A DNA stretch of 15,941 nt from Patescibacteria group bacterium (GCA_018896835.1 JAHILS010000045.1:1-15941), one strand, 5' to 3'. Numbered from the stretch's first letter, positions 5,479 through 14,397 are shown. Notes: generated from the sequence alone by a model not told the origin. Made by a program: numbers and translations.

Positions 5479-8400
5479 TTACCTCACATTCCCCACCCCA
5501 ACAATCTTGGCAACAGCTTCAAGGAGTGATCGATTCTTGCTCACACGGTACTCTGTTGCAACTTTTCGCTCTTTGTCGCCCGACATTACGACTAAATATA
5601 CTTGGTCATGGCCTGGATATTCTTTAAGCACAGAACGCAAATGCACTATCATGGCATGGTCTGGCTGTTCTGGCACTGTAATAAAAAGTCCACTCTCTTC
5701 CTCTTTTTCCAAGGTTTTTGACTGACTATTGTCAGGCGACCACATGGAACCGTGGGCTAGATAATGTGCGACTTCATCAATATCATTTTGCGTAAACGGA
5801 ATCACGTCATCTGCCAAGACAGAATATTCATCATTGCCCTCGTATTTCCGTACAGAAACCTTACAATCCAAAAGGACCATCTTTCCTTCAACAAGCCATG
5901 AACTAATTTTTCTATAAATCTTTGGAAAAACTACAACCTCGACTGGCCCTCTGGCGTCTTCTAAACGCAAAAATGCCATTGGCTCTTGTTTTTGCTTTGT
6001 TAAAATCTTTTTAATAGACACCACCACCCCAGCCATCTTAACCTGAGTATCTTTTTCTTTTCCTTTTATTTGATCAGAAAGCGTTAAATATTTGGCAAAC
6101 TTATCATGAAACGCGCGTGCCGGATGATTGGAAACATAAATTCCCAAAAGCTCGCGCTCCCAAGCCAAAATTTGCTCTTGCGAAACAGGTTCGCCAACCC
6201 GCAATGTTATTTTTTGCTCAGAAACCTCTGGGGCAAAATCAAATAATGATACTTGATTTTGCTCTTTGTCTTTTTGCGCCTGCTTATTTAAAAGTAACAA
6301 TTGATCAATGTTAGCTGAAAGTTGACCACGGTCAGCAAACCCATCAAGCGCTCCTGATTTTACCAGCGACTCTAACCCCTTTTTATTAAAATATTTTGAT
6401 GGTACACGGGCTACAAAATCAAATAAATCTACATATTTACCATTTTCCTTGCGCTCTGTTTGAATTGCTTTGCCAATCTCGTAACCAAAGTTTTTAATAG
6501 CCGAAAGTCCCCAGCGAATATTTCCTGTTTCTGGTACAACTGCAAAGCCTGGGTATGACTCGTTTACGTCAGGTGGCAAAACCTCAAGCCCCATTCGCTT
6601 GCACTCCTCAACCTCTACTGTAATCCGATCAATAGTCCCGCTATCGGAATTCATGAGAGCTGCCATAAACTCACTAGGATAATGGGCTTTCAAATACGCT
6701 GTTCGGTAAGCTATCATGGCGTAACAAGCAGCATGAGACTTATTAAATCCATAAGCCGCAAAATCCTCGAGCTTTTGAAAAACAACTTCAGCCACTTCTT
6801 TTTTCACCCCATTAGCCACAGATCCGTCCACAAACTCAATTTTCATCTTTGCCATGAGCTCAGCAATCTTTTTTCCCATGGCTTTTCGCAAAGTGTCTGC
6901 TTTTCCACCAGAAAATCCAGCCATATCTTTGGAAACTTGCATAACCTGCTCTTGATAAACAGGAATTCCGTAGGTTTCTTTAAACGCATTTTCCATGAGT
7001 GGATGCTCATATTTAATCTTTTCCCGACCATGTTTGCGATTAATAAAGCTCTCAATAAACTGCATTGGTCCTGGACGATACAAAGAAACCATAGCAATAA
7101 TATCTTCAAACTGGGTTGGCTTTAAATCACGAATATATCGCTTCATTCCGTCTGACTCTAATTGGAATACGCCAGTTGTGTCACCTCGTCCCAACAAATC
7201 AAAAGTCGCTGGGTCGTCAAGCGGAATTGTATTCATGTCAACTTTAACATGATGTACTGCCTCAATAATCTCGAGTGCATCCTGGATAACAGTAAGGTTT
7301 GAAAGGCCAAGAAAATCCATCTTTACCAGGCCGACCGCTTCAGCAGAGCCTAATGAATACTGGGTAACATAGGCCATGTCTTCGCGCTGGCCATGCTGCA
7401 AAGGCGCTCGCTCAACCAACGGCAGGTCGCCAATAACAATTCCGCAAGCATGCTGGGAGGTGTGGCGCGGATTTCCTTCAATCTTTTTTGCAAGCTCCAC
7501 AACTCGGCTGGCCATTTGGTTTGATGCTAAAAGCTCACGCAGTTCAGGATGCTCAACCTGAGCAATTTTTAAAGGAGTATGCCGTCCTTGCACAGGCTCT
7601 GGAACGCACTTCGCTATCAAATCAGCTTCGTCGTACGTTAGACCCAAAACCCGAGCAGCATCGCGCACAGCTGCGCGAGGCATCATAGTTCCATAAGTAA
7701 TAATTCCAGCTACTTTATCCTCTCCATATTTTTGCTTCACATAATCCAAAACCTCGCCTCGCCTGGCATCAGCAAAATCCATATCAACGTCAGGCATGGA
7801 AATACGATCAGGATTTAGAAATCGCTCAAACAAGAGATTATAACGTAAAGGATCAAGATCGGTGATACCCAGTGCGTAAGACACAATCGATCCAGCGGCT
7901 GATCCTCGGCCAGGCCCAACTAAAATCCCCTTCTCTTTTGCCCAGTTTACAAAGTCCTGGACAATAATAAAGTAAGAAGCAAAGCCCATGTTTTTAATAA
8001 CTCCAAATTCATATTCAAACCGCTCGGTAATCTGCGGAGTTATCTGACTATAACGTTTACCAAGTCCCTCACGCGCCAATTCGTAAAGATAATCGTTATC
8101 TGTTTTGCCCTCTGGCATTGGAAAAACTGGCAGAAAATTATGACCAAGCTCGATGGTTAAATCAACCTGATCGGCAATTTTCTTGGTATTCTCTAAAGCC
8201 TCAGGCACGTCTTTAAATGCCTCAATAATCACAGCAGGATCTGGCATTGATAAGTCAATATCGTCCGTGTTTGTTCTGCGAAAATCTTCTAAAGTTCGTC
8301 CTCGTTGAATACAAAGCTGTGCATCATACCCTTCACGATCATCTGGATTAAGATAAAAAATATTCTTTGTGGCGACAAGCTGTGCGCCCGTCTTTTGAGC

Positions 8401-8988
8401 AAGCTCTTTTAAAAGACCATTAACTTCATTTTGACGCGCAAAGTCTGGATGGTGGATAAGCTCAAGATAGAAATTCTCATGTCCAAATATCTCTTCATAA
8501 GCCCTAACCAAGTCCTCTGCTTTTTTATGGTCTCCTATTAAAAGCGCGTCTGGGATTTCACCACGAACTCCGCCAGACAGAGCTATCAGACCACTGGCAT
8601 GATCTTTAAGATATTGTTTATCAACTCGAGGTTTATAATAAAACCCTTCTATAAAACCGGCAGTAGAGATCTTGAGTAAATTTTGATAACCATCGTGGTT
8701 ATAAGCCAAGACTGTCAGACGATATGGACGATCGTCAATTCTAGCTCGCTTATCTGTCATTTTGTTCTGTGCAATATAAAGGTCTAAACCAATAATTGGT
8801 TTGATCTGCGCATCCTTGCACGCTTTATAAAAATCAATCGCGCCGTACATCGTGCCATTGTCTGTCAAGGCCAAAGCCTTGGCTCCCTGCTCTTTGGCAC
8901 GTGCCACAAGAGCTTTCGGGCTTGGCAAAGCCTCCAAAAGCGAAAAATGCGAATGCACGTGCAGATGAACAAAATCCTCAGGCATCAT
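5479..8988 (-). CDS. dnaE: DNA polymerase III alpha subunit
   Basis: This is the replicative polymerase catalytic subunit. Numbered from an in-frame TTG at 8997, the PHP domain spans about 9-220, with HLHVH at 11-15. The polymerase core has GPGRGSAAGSIVSYALG (361-377), the catalytic acidic pair in PDVDMDF (D405, D407), the third Asp in KMDFLGL (D561) and FNKSHAACYA (751-760). A clamp-binding motif QVSLF is at 915-919, where the family usually has it, and an OB fold lies at about 985-1068. I prefer ATG 8988 as the start (1169 residues), because the TTG adds only three residues and ATG-ATG follows. Length is normal for the family. The PHP domain lacks most metal ligands (see findings). It heads an operon continuing to 2560. 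Confidence 0.96.
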   Translation of the reverse strand: MMPEDFVHLHVHSHFSLLEALPSPKALVARAKEQGAKALALTDNGTMYGAIDFYKACKDAQIKPIIGLDLYIAQNKMTDKRARIDDRPYRLTVLAYNHDGYQNLLKISTAGFIEGFYYKPRVDKQYLKDHASGLIALSGGVRGEIPDALLIGDHKKAEDLVRAYEEIFGHENFYLELIHHPDFARQNEVNGLLKELAQKTGAQLVATKNIFYLNPDDREGYDAQLCIQRGRTLEDFRRTNTDDIDLSMPDPAVIIEAFKDVPEALENTKKIADQVDLTIELGHNFLPVFPMPEGKTDNDYLYELAREGLGKRYSQITPQITERFEYEFGVIKNMGFASYFIIVQDFVNWAKEKGILVGPGRGSAAGSIVSYALGITDLDPLRYNLLFERFLNPDRISMPDVDMDFADARRGEVLDYVKQKYGEDKVAGIITYGTMMPRAAVRDAARVLGLTYDEADLIAKCVPEPVQGRHTPLKIAQVEHPELRELLASNQMASRVVELAKKIEGNPRHTSQHACGIVIGDLPLVERAPLQHGQREDMAYVTQYSLGSAEAVGLVKMDFLGLSNLTVIQDALEIIEAVHHVKVDMNTIPLDDPATFDLLGRGDTTGVFQLESDGMKRYIRDLKPTQFEDIIAMVSLYRPGPMQFIESFINRKHGREKIKYEHPLMENAFKETYGIPVYQEQVMQVSKDMAGFSGGKADTLRKAMGKKIAELMAKMKIEFVDGSVANGVKKEVAEVVFQKLEDFAAYGFNKSHAACYAMIAYRTAYLKAHYPSEFMAALMNSDSGTIDRITVEVEECKRMGLEVLPPDVNESYPGFAVVPETGNIRWGLSAIKNFGYEIGKAIQTERKENGKYVDLFDFVARVPSKYFNKKGLESLVKSGALDGFADRGQLSANIDQLLLLNKQAQKDKEQNQVSLFDFAPEVSEQKITLRVGEPVSQEQILAWERELLGIYVSNHPARAFHDKFAKYLTLSDQIKGKEKDTQVKMAGVVVSIKKILTKQKQEPMAFLRLEDARGPVEVVVFPKIYRKISSWLVEGKMVLLDCKVSVRKYEGNDEYSVLADDVIPFTQNDIDEVAHYLAHGSMWSPDNSQSKTLEKEEESGLFITVPEQPDHAMIVHLRSVLKEYPGHDQVYLVVMSGDKERKVATEYRVSKNRSLLEAVAKIVGVGNVR

Positions 8989-8997
8989 AATGCTCAA

Positions 8998-9006
8998 ATC
9001 TTATCA
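8998..9006 (-). promoter_or_regulatory. Possible extended -10 promoter of dnaE
   Basis: On the minus strand TGATAAGAT resembles an extended -10 element (TG, one base, TAAGAT). The hexamer ends exactly 9 nt before the preferred dnaE ATG at 8988. No good -35 is visible 16-18 nt upstream. If it is used, the transcript would be leaderless or nearly so. The rest of the gap to the terminator at 9084 shows nothing I can name. Confidence 0.35.
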
Positions 9007-9083
9007 AAAATCACCCCTTTGAGCCAGGCTTCCAAGACCTAGACTTCAACTTCACGACCTTGACGCATTTTGTGCGCAAATCA

Positions 9084-9110
9084 AAAACCCCGAATTTCGC
9101 GCGGGGTTTT
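9084..9110 (-). terminator. Rho-independent terminator after the pheST operon
   Basis: AAAACCCCG pairs with CGGGGTTTT (9 bp) around a 9-nt loop, followed by T's on the minus strand. It begins 12 nt past the stop of the gene at 9123-9497. The A and T flanks make it potentially bidirectional, but no plus-strand gene ends here. Confidence 0.8.
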
Positions 9111-9122
9111 AAAAAATGATTT

Positions 9123-9497
9123 TTAAGCCGCTTTACTAGCGCCTTGATTATTCTCCATCTTAATCTTTCCGGAGTCTTCATCAACATATAGCTTTTCCTT
9201 ATCGCCAAGAGGCTGTCGTGCTTCTGATGGATTTAGCTTCTCTTGAGGAAATGCGTAACCTCCAATATTCTTAATAATACTTTCCAAATCCATATCATCA
9301 TGTTGCATGATGAGCTCATCACCGTCATATAACTTGAATGCGTTCTTCCCTTGTTCAACATCAACTTCTGCACGTATTTTTCCAGCCTCGATTGTATATG
9401 ATCCAGACTGCTCAATAATATTTCCGTCAACACTTTTAGTAAAAGCGTAGAGCTGTTCTCGAACAGACTTTACTGGCTCACGTTCTATTGTCTCCAT
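9123..9497 (-). CDS. Unknown soluble protein, 124 residues
   Basis: This is a hydrophilic, acidic protein with no Cys and no membrane segment. Residues about 15-75 read as alternating strands (LYAFTKSVDGN, SYTIEAGKIRAEVDVEQ, AFKLYDGDELIMQHDD), suggesting a small beta domain. The last 35 residues are low in hydrophobics and probably flexible. I recognise no family. It starts 13 nt after the stop of the coiled-coil membrane protein at 9511 and is followed at once by the terminator at 9084-9110, so it ends the apparent operon that starts at 14339. The start METIEREPVK has an A/T-only leader without a Shine-Dalgarno sequence. Confidence 0.7.
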   Translation of the reverse strand: METIEREPVKSVREQLYAFTKSVDGNIIEQSGSYTIEAGKIRAEVDVEQGKNAFKLYDGDELIMQHDDMDLESIIKNIGGYAFPQEKLNPSEARQPLGDKEKLYVDEDSGKIKMENNQGASKAA

Positions 9498-9510
9498 AAA
9501 AATATAATTA

Positions 9511-9768
9511 TTATTTAACTTTTTTTGAAATATAGGACTTTAGGTGTTGGGCCATACTGCTTAGGTGCTCACCACTTTCTTCAAACTTTCCGCGAATGCC
9601 AGCAAGAGCTTGCTCGACCTTTTCCACCTGCCACTTAAGCTCAGCAATAAGGTCGTTAACTCGTTTTAGCATCACTGCAACCTGATAGATAAACCAGCAA
9701 ATAAATGCAGTGATCCAAAGAGCACAGAAAGCAAGGACAATATACAAAATATCAGATGTTTCTAACAT
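9511..9768 (-). CDS. One-helix membrane protein with a coiled coil, 85 residues
   Basis: Residues about 6-33 form one hydrophobic helix (ILYIVLAFCALWITAFICWF and onward). Residues 35-80 are a charged amphipathic helix with heptad-like spacing, ending in the basic ISKKVK. The N-terminus before the helix is short and acidic, so the basic coiled part is probably cytoplasmic. The design resembles small DUF948-like proteins, but I cannot confirm membership. It starts 20 nt after the pheT stop. Upstream of the ATG is a perfect TATAAT (9777-9782) ending 8 nt before the start, without a matching -35, so it may be a weak internal promoter or simply A/T-rich leader. Confidence 0.7.
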   Translation of the reverse strand: MLETSDILYIVLAFCALWITAFICWFIYQVAVMLKRVNDLIAELKWQVEKVEQALAGIRGKFEESGEHLSSMAQHLKSYISKKVK

Positions 9769-9788
9769 AAAATTGAATTATAAATTTA

Positions 9789-12176
9789 TTATCTCACCTG
9801 ACCGCCCATTTGATCAACCAACACTCGAGAAATCTTCTCAACGACTGCATCTGCCTCGTCAGACGAAAGAGTTTTTTCTTTGGATCTAATTGTTAGCGAC
9901 AAGGTAATACTTTTCTTATCAAGATCGATCTTATCGCCTTGATATACATCTTTCAAACTAACCTCTTCGAGCAACTGATCCATGTTAATAAGCTTTGACC
10001 AGATGCTCTCAAACTCAAGCTTTTTGTTAACCTCCACTGCCACATCACGAATGATCGCTGGAAATTCTGGAATTGGATCATAATGACGCTTAACTTTCAT
10101 ATCATTAACAAGCACTTCAAAATCAATATCAACCAATATTACAGGACGTTCTACCTTAAAAGCTTGTTGATATTGATTTGCAACCTGTCCAATCGTCCCC
10201 ACCTTTCTACCTTTATACATTACAAAGGCGGAACGAGTTGGATGCCAATAAACATCATCTTCTAAACGCTCAAATTTTAACTCAAGCCCAACAGATTTCG
10301 CCCAAAGCATCAGCATGCCTTTTTGTCGCAAATAGCTTGTTTGAGCATCTTTTACACCAAAAACACCAAATACCAAACGTGTTTCCTCTTTTGGTAAATC
10401 ATCTTCTCGCTTTTGGTAAACTCTTTGTAGTTCAAAAACCTGACCAAAAGGTGTTTCTCCTTGATTTGCCTCAATATCCTTTAAAACTGAAGGGATAAGA
10501 GAGGTTCTCATGTGAGTCAGGTCTGACGAAAGCGGATTAAAGAGCGCAACAGCATCTTGTGGATCCAAATCATATCTTTCCAAATCATGAGCGCTCACAA
10601 ACGAGTAACCATAGAATTCAGTATAGCCCTGAGAGCTGAACACATTTTTTGTTCGACTTTCCCATATCAAATCCTGGTCACCAAACATTGTTGGCGGTTC
10701 TTGGTTAGGAAGAGAAATTGGAATATTATGATACCCGTAGACTCGAGCAATCTCTTCTGTAAAATCTATCTCTCCTTCAATATCATGATCCCGCCAAAAA
10801 GGCACAGTCACTTTATATTTACCGTCTGTCCGAGCCAAGACAAAACCAAGTTTTTCCAAAATCTTTTTCATTTCTTCGTTAGACAAATCAACACCCATTA
10901 TTTCCTTAGTCTTTTGTGGATCCCATGAAAACTCAAGCGGTGAGTATTCTTGTTCTTTAACATCATAAACTGGACTAGCAACCTGACCACCGGCAATCTC
11001 AAGCGTTAGCTCAACCGCATGTTTTAGAGCAAGTTTAGCAAGCTCTGTTGACAATCCTTTTTCAAACAATAGTTGGGAGTCGGAAAAAAGATTTAATGCG
11101 CGTGATGTACGACGAACAGAAACCGGGTTAAACGTTGCAGACTCAAACACAATCGTTGTTGTATTGTTATGTGTTCCAGCCATTTCTCCACCCATCACTC
11201 CAGCTACCGCGACCGGCCTTGAGGCGTCAGCGATAACTAATTGATTTTCTGTTAATTCATAGGTTTTTTCGTCTAATGCAGCTATTTTTTCACCATTTTT
11301 TGCCCGACGAACAATGATTGATCTGCCCTCCAGATTCTGGTAATCAAAGGCATGCAATGGCTGACTATATTCGTGCAGGACATAATTTGTAATGTCCACG
11401 ATATTATTAATTGGTCTATGGCCCGAAAGTAAAAGCTTATTTTGAAGCCAAAGTGGAGATGGCCCAACTTTGATTCCATCAATCACAACTGCCATGTAAC
11501 GTGGGCAAAGATCTTGCGCCTCAACCGTGACTGATAACTCTTTTCCTAATCCTGGAATAATATCAGGCGATGCCTCAAAACTAAAAACCCCATCTGTCAC
11601 CACACCACCCTCTCGCGCGAGCCCGATAATACTCATGGAATCAACTCGGTTTGAAGTTACTTCAATGTCTAAAATTACGTCATCCATATTCATTGCTTCT
11701 ATAAAAGCTGTTCCAGCTTTTGCTTCCACAAGTCCAGAAAGATCCCAAATGTCACCATCCTGACAAGCAACTTTCTCAAACCCTAGTTCGCTTGGCGCGC
11801 AAATCATTCCATAGCTTGTCACTCCACGAACCTGTGTTTCATTAAGCTCAATAAGATCACCCTGCCCATGCCAGCGCACTTTTGAACCAGGAAGTGCCAC
11901 AACCACTTTCATAGTTGAACACAAATTTTGTCCACCACAAACTATCTCTACATCTCTTCCCCCAATATCAGTAATGGCAATCTTCAACCTATCTGCACCC
12001 GGATGAGCCTTTAATTCCTTAACCTCACCTATTACAATCTTATCGAACTTCTCCTTTAGGTATTCAATAGACTCAACCGACATGGACTTTAAGCTCATTT
12101 CACGCGAAAACTCCTCAGGCGTGGCTGTTGTCTTTAAATATTCCTTAATCCAATTGTAACTAGCTAATATATTCAT
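9789..12176 (-). CDS. pheT: Phenylalanyl-tRNA synthetase beta subunit
   Basis: This is the large subunit of the alpha2-beta2 enzyme that charges tRNA-Phe; it carries tRNA recognition and editing. At 795 residues the length is normal. Domains in order: N-terminal SYNWIKEYL, an EMAP-like tRNA-binding domain (about 44-150, with AHPGADRLKI and a GMICAPSELGF end), the B3/B4 editing domain (about 205-380, with HRPINNIVDITNYVLHE and HAFD), B5 (about 395-475), the catalytic-like core, and the C-terminal FDX-ACB anticodon-binding domain (about the last 95 residues, starting near YDPIPEFPAIIRDVAVEV). The start ATG is separated from the pheS stop by one base, so translation is probably coupled. No domain is missing. 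Confidence 0.97.
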   Translation of the reverse strand: MNILASYNWIKEYLKTTATPEEFSREMSLKSMSVESIEYLKEKFDKIVIGEVKELKAHPGADRLKIAITDIGGRDVEIVCGGQNLCSTMKVVVALPGSKVRWHGQGDLIELNETQVRGVTSYGMICAPSELGFEKVACQDGDIWDLSGLVEAKAGTAFIEAMNMDDVILDIEVTSNRVDSMSIIGLAREGGVVTDGVFSFEASPDIIPGLGKELSVTVEAQDLCPRYMAVVIDGIKVGPSPLWLQNKLLLSGHRPINNIVDITNYVLHEYSQPLHAFDYQNLEGRSIIVRRAKNGEKIAALDEKTYELTENQLVIADASRPVAVAGVMGGEMAGTHNNTTTIVFESATFNPVSVRRTSRALNLFSDSQLLFEKGLSTELAKLALKHAVELTLEIAGGQVASPVYDVKEQEYSPLEFSWDPQKTKEIMGVDLSNEEMKKILEKLGFVLARTDGKYKVTVPFWRDHDIEGEIDFTEEIARVYGYHNIPISLPNQEPPTMFGDQDLIWESRTKNVFSSQGYTEFYGYSFVSAHDLERYDLDPQDAVALFNPLSSDLTHMRTSLIPSVLKDIEANQGETPFGQVFELQRVYQKREDDLPKEETRLVFGVFGVKDAQTSYLRQKGMLMLWAKSVGLELKFERLEDDVYWHPTRSAFVMYKGRKVGTIGQVANQYQQAFKVERPVILVDIDFEVLVNDMKVKRHYDPIPEFPAIIRDVAVEVNKKLEFESIWSKLINMDQLLEEVSLKDVYQGDKIDLDKKSITLSLTIRSKEKTLSSDEADAVVEKISRVLVDQMGGQVR

Positions 12177-12177
12177 A

Positions 12178-13245
12178 TTAAAATTGCTTCAAAAATCTCA
12201 AATCATTCTTATAAAGAATTCGGATATCAGCAATATTCATGCCTGACTTCATCATAAACGTACGCTCAACGCCCCATCCGAAAGCAAAACCAGTATAAAC
12301 TTCGGGGTCAAGTCCACCAGCTTTAATAACATTAGGGTGAACCATGCCAGCGCCACCGAGCTCGAGCCATCCCTGTTTACACATACGGCATTTCTTTCCG
12401 TCTACTTTCCCAATTCCGCCACAAAGATTACAGCTAATATCAAGCTCAAAACTAGGCTCTGTAAAGCGAAAATGATGTGGGCGAAGTCGAACTTCACGAT
12501 CTGGTCCAAAGAAACGCTTCACAAAGAAGTCAAACACGCCTTTGAGCTGAGCAATCGTGACGTTCTTATCAATCATCAACCCTTCAAACTGATGAAACAT
12601 TGGCGCATGAGTGACGTCAGCCTGTCGACGATAACACTTATTGATATTCATCATACGGATTGGCAATTGACCCTTCTCTATTTCGCGCACCTGTCCATTA
12701 GTTGTGTGAGGCGTAAGAACAACCTTTCCCTTCTTTCCTTCCATAATTTTATCACCGTCAGCAATAAAGAAAGTCTCCCATTCATCACGCGCTGCGTGAT
12801 CTTTTGGCATATTTAAAGATTCAAACGCATACCAATCCCATTCAACTTCAGGATGACGAACGCGTACAAATCCAAGTTGTGTAAAAATATCAGCAATTTC
12901 CTCAATTGATTGCGTTGTTAGGTGTAAGTTTCCATCTTCTGGCTCAATTCCTGGGGCAGTAATATCTATCCATTCTTCTTGGGCAATTTTGCCAGCAAAC
13001 AAACTCGCAAGCTCTGATTGTTTGCGGGCAAACTGAGCTTCAAGATCAATCTTTACCTCATTGGCAAATGCACCAATTTCCTTACGATCATCAGGCGACA
13101 AATCTTTCAGACCTTTTAGCAAATCAGTGAGTTTACCTTTACGGCCAAGGTACTCAATGCGCAAAGCTTCAAGAGCGTCTGACGATTCAATCACCTCCAA
13201 GGCTTGAGAGAATGCTTGCTTTAACTGTTCTAATTCTTGTTTCAT
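12178..13245 (-). CDS. pheS: Phenylalanyl-tRNA synthetase alpha subunit
   Basis: This is the catalytic subunit, a class II synthetase of normal length (355 residues). Residues 1-90 are the N-terminal coiled-coil arm. The catalytic domain shows PKDHAARDEWETFF (147-160), LTPHTT (177-182), motif 2 KCYRRQADVTHAPMFHQFEG (203-222), GGAGMVHPNV (297-306) and motif 3 GFAFGWGVER (319-328). An insertion before GMVHP carries four Cys (C272, C275, C286, C289) in two CxxC pairs, a zinc-knuckle-like form found in a subset of bacterial PheS. The ATG at 13245 begins 5 nt after the protease stop; pheT follows after one base. No Shine-Dalgarno sequence precedes it. Confidence 0.97.
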   Translation of the reverse strand: MKQELEQLKQAFSQALEVIESSDALEALRIEYLGRKGKLTDLLKGLKDLSPDDRKEIGAFANEVKIDLEAQFARKQSELASLFAGKIAQEEWIDITAPGIEPEDGNLHLTTQSIEEIADIFTQLGFVRVRHPEVEWDWYAFESLNMPKDHAARDEWETFFIADGDKIMEGKKGKVVLTPHTTNGQVREIEKGQLPIRMMNINKCYRRQADVTHAPMFHQFEGLMIDKNVTIAQLKGVFDFFVKRFFGPDREVRLRPHHFRFTEPSFELDISCNLCGGIGKVDGKKCRMCKQGWLELGGAGMVHPNVIKAGGLDPEVYTGFAFGWGVERTFMMKSGMNIADIRILYKNDLRFLKQF

Positions 13246-13250
13246 ACGTT

Positions 13251-14339
13251 TTATTTGAAAAGTCCTAACACATCTTTATAGGTTACCAGAACCACGATCA
13301 ACATCAAGATTAAAAAGCCAATATTATGAATCACAGCTTCAACTTTTCCATTTACTGGTCTTCGGGCTACCGCCTCGATGAACAAAAATAGTATTCGACC
13401 ACCATCTAGGGCTGGAATGGGCAAAATGTTCAAAATAGCCAGGTTAATAGAAAGTATGGCACCGAACTGCAAAAGATAAACAAATCCCATCTGCGCCGCC
13501 TGACCAGTCATTACCGCAATACCAATTGGACCTGACACCTCAACTCCCAGGCCATGACCAGTTAAAGCGCTGGCAATCATGTTATAAAGACCAATACAAA
13601 TTTCTTGCCCATACCACCAAGTCATCACCGCCCCCTTAACTGGCAACATATACCACGGATAGTGAACAATTCCTGTTTGATAAATTGCCAAACCAAGACC
13701 AATATTATCAATCTCTGAAATATAAGAAGGTACAACTGATATGTCCAAAGCCTCTCCATTGCGATCGATTGAAAAATCCACAACTGCGTTTTCGCCCAGA
13801 TTTGAAAGATAATTATGAACATCTCCTCCAACTGCAAACACTTGATCATTAATTTCCAGCACTGTGTCACCAGCTATCAGTCCTGCTTGCTCGGCAGGAG
13901 ATCCGGCCAAAACCTGAGTAATCTCTAACTTTTGATTTTCAATAGTAGCGTTACCACTATAGCCTTCCACAATAAGTGAAACCCCAAATCCAAGAGCTAT
14001 TGTAAAAAACAATGCAGCCACAACCATGTTCATAAATACGCCAGCAAATAGAATAATGAACCGCTTCCAGATTGGTTTTGCACAAAAACTCTCTGTGCTC
14101 TTTGTACACCCATCATTATTTTCGCCTTCCAGTTTTACAAAGCCCCCAATCGGAATTGCGTTTAACGACCAACGAACCCCTGTTTTTTTAGATATCCAGG
14201 AAAAAACGCGTGGTGGATATCCTAGCCCAAATTCTTCAACTTTAACCCCAAGTTTACGCGCAGTAATAAAATGTCCCCATTCGTGGGCTAAAACAAGTAC
14301 TGATAAAACAAGTAAAAAAAGAATAACAGTCCATATCAT
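13251..14339 (-). CDS. rseP: M50 family site-2-type zinc metalloprotease (RseP/RasP-like)
   Basis: This is an intramembrane protease that cleaves membrane-anchored substrates such as anti-sigma factors or leftover signal peptides in the relatives that have been studied. At 362 residues it has the first membrane helix with HEWGH (19-23, zinc ligands), a second helix with AGVFMN (99-104), one PDZ domain (about 135-205, with AGLIAGDTVLEIND), the SGPIGI segment (269-274), and NILPIPALDGGR (304-315) with the third zinc ligand Asp in LDG. It has one PDZ domain, as in RasP, where RseP of E. coli has two. Its substrate cannot be told from the context: the neighbours are pheS and pgm, not cdsA or bamA. 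The start at ATG 14339 fits a strong promoter ending 9 nt upstream. Confidence 0.93.
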   Translation of the reverse strand: MIWTVILFLLVLSVLVLAHEWGHFITARKLGVKVEEFGLGYPPRVFSWISKKTGVRWSLNAIPIGGFVKLEGENNDGCTKSTESFCAKPIWKRFIILFAGVFMNMVVAALFFTIALGFGVSLIVEGYSGNATIENQKLEITQVLAGSPAEQAGLIAGDTVLEINDQVFAVGGDVHNYLSNLGENAVVDFSIDRNGEALDISVVPSYISEIDNIGLGLAIYQTGIVHYPWYMLPVKGAVMTWWYGQEICIGLYNMIASALTGHGLGVEVSGPIGIAVMTGQAAQMGFVYLLQFGAILSINLAILNILPIPALDGGRILFLFIEAVARRPVNGKVEAVIHNIGFLILMLIVVLVTYKDVLGLFK

Positions 14340-14348
14340 AGTGCTGTT

Positions 14349-14377
14349 ATTCTATCTCGAAACACCGCTTGTTTCAA
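14349..14377 (-). promoter_or_regulatory. Sigma-70-type promoter of the protease-pheST operon
   Basis: On the minus strand TTGAAA (14377-14372) and TAGAAT (14354-14349) each match consensus at five of six positions, with the optimal 17-nt spacing. Only 9 nt separate the -10 from the ATG at 14339, so the transcript is probably leaderless. An 8-bp inverted repeat (14357-14364 and 14370-14377, one G/T pair, 5-nt loop) overlaps the -35 and spacer and could be an operator; it has no T tract, so it is unlikely to terminate the upstream gene. Confidence 0.6.
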
Positions 14378-14397
14378 CTTTCTCTTAAAATTTCAAA

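Noticed and set aside
6682..7125. A 147-codon plus-strand frame inside dnaE, and similar plus-strand frames in pheS and pheT.
   Set aside because: They are antisense shadows of strongly conserved genes, rich in Ser, His and Phe as expected from reversed codons.
8867..8886. A short inverted repeat (CAAGGC and GCCTTG) within dnaE.
   Set aside because: Lies in the conserved PHP-domain coding sequence with no T tract; a codon-level coincidence.
9011..9208. A 65-codon minus-strand frame running through the terminator at 9084-9110 and into the gene at 9123.
   Set aside because: It overlaps the end of the better-supported 124-residue gene in another frame, crosses a strong terminator hairpin and has a very basic, low-complexity product.
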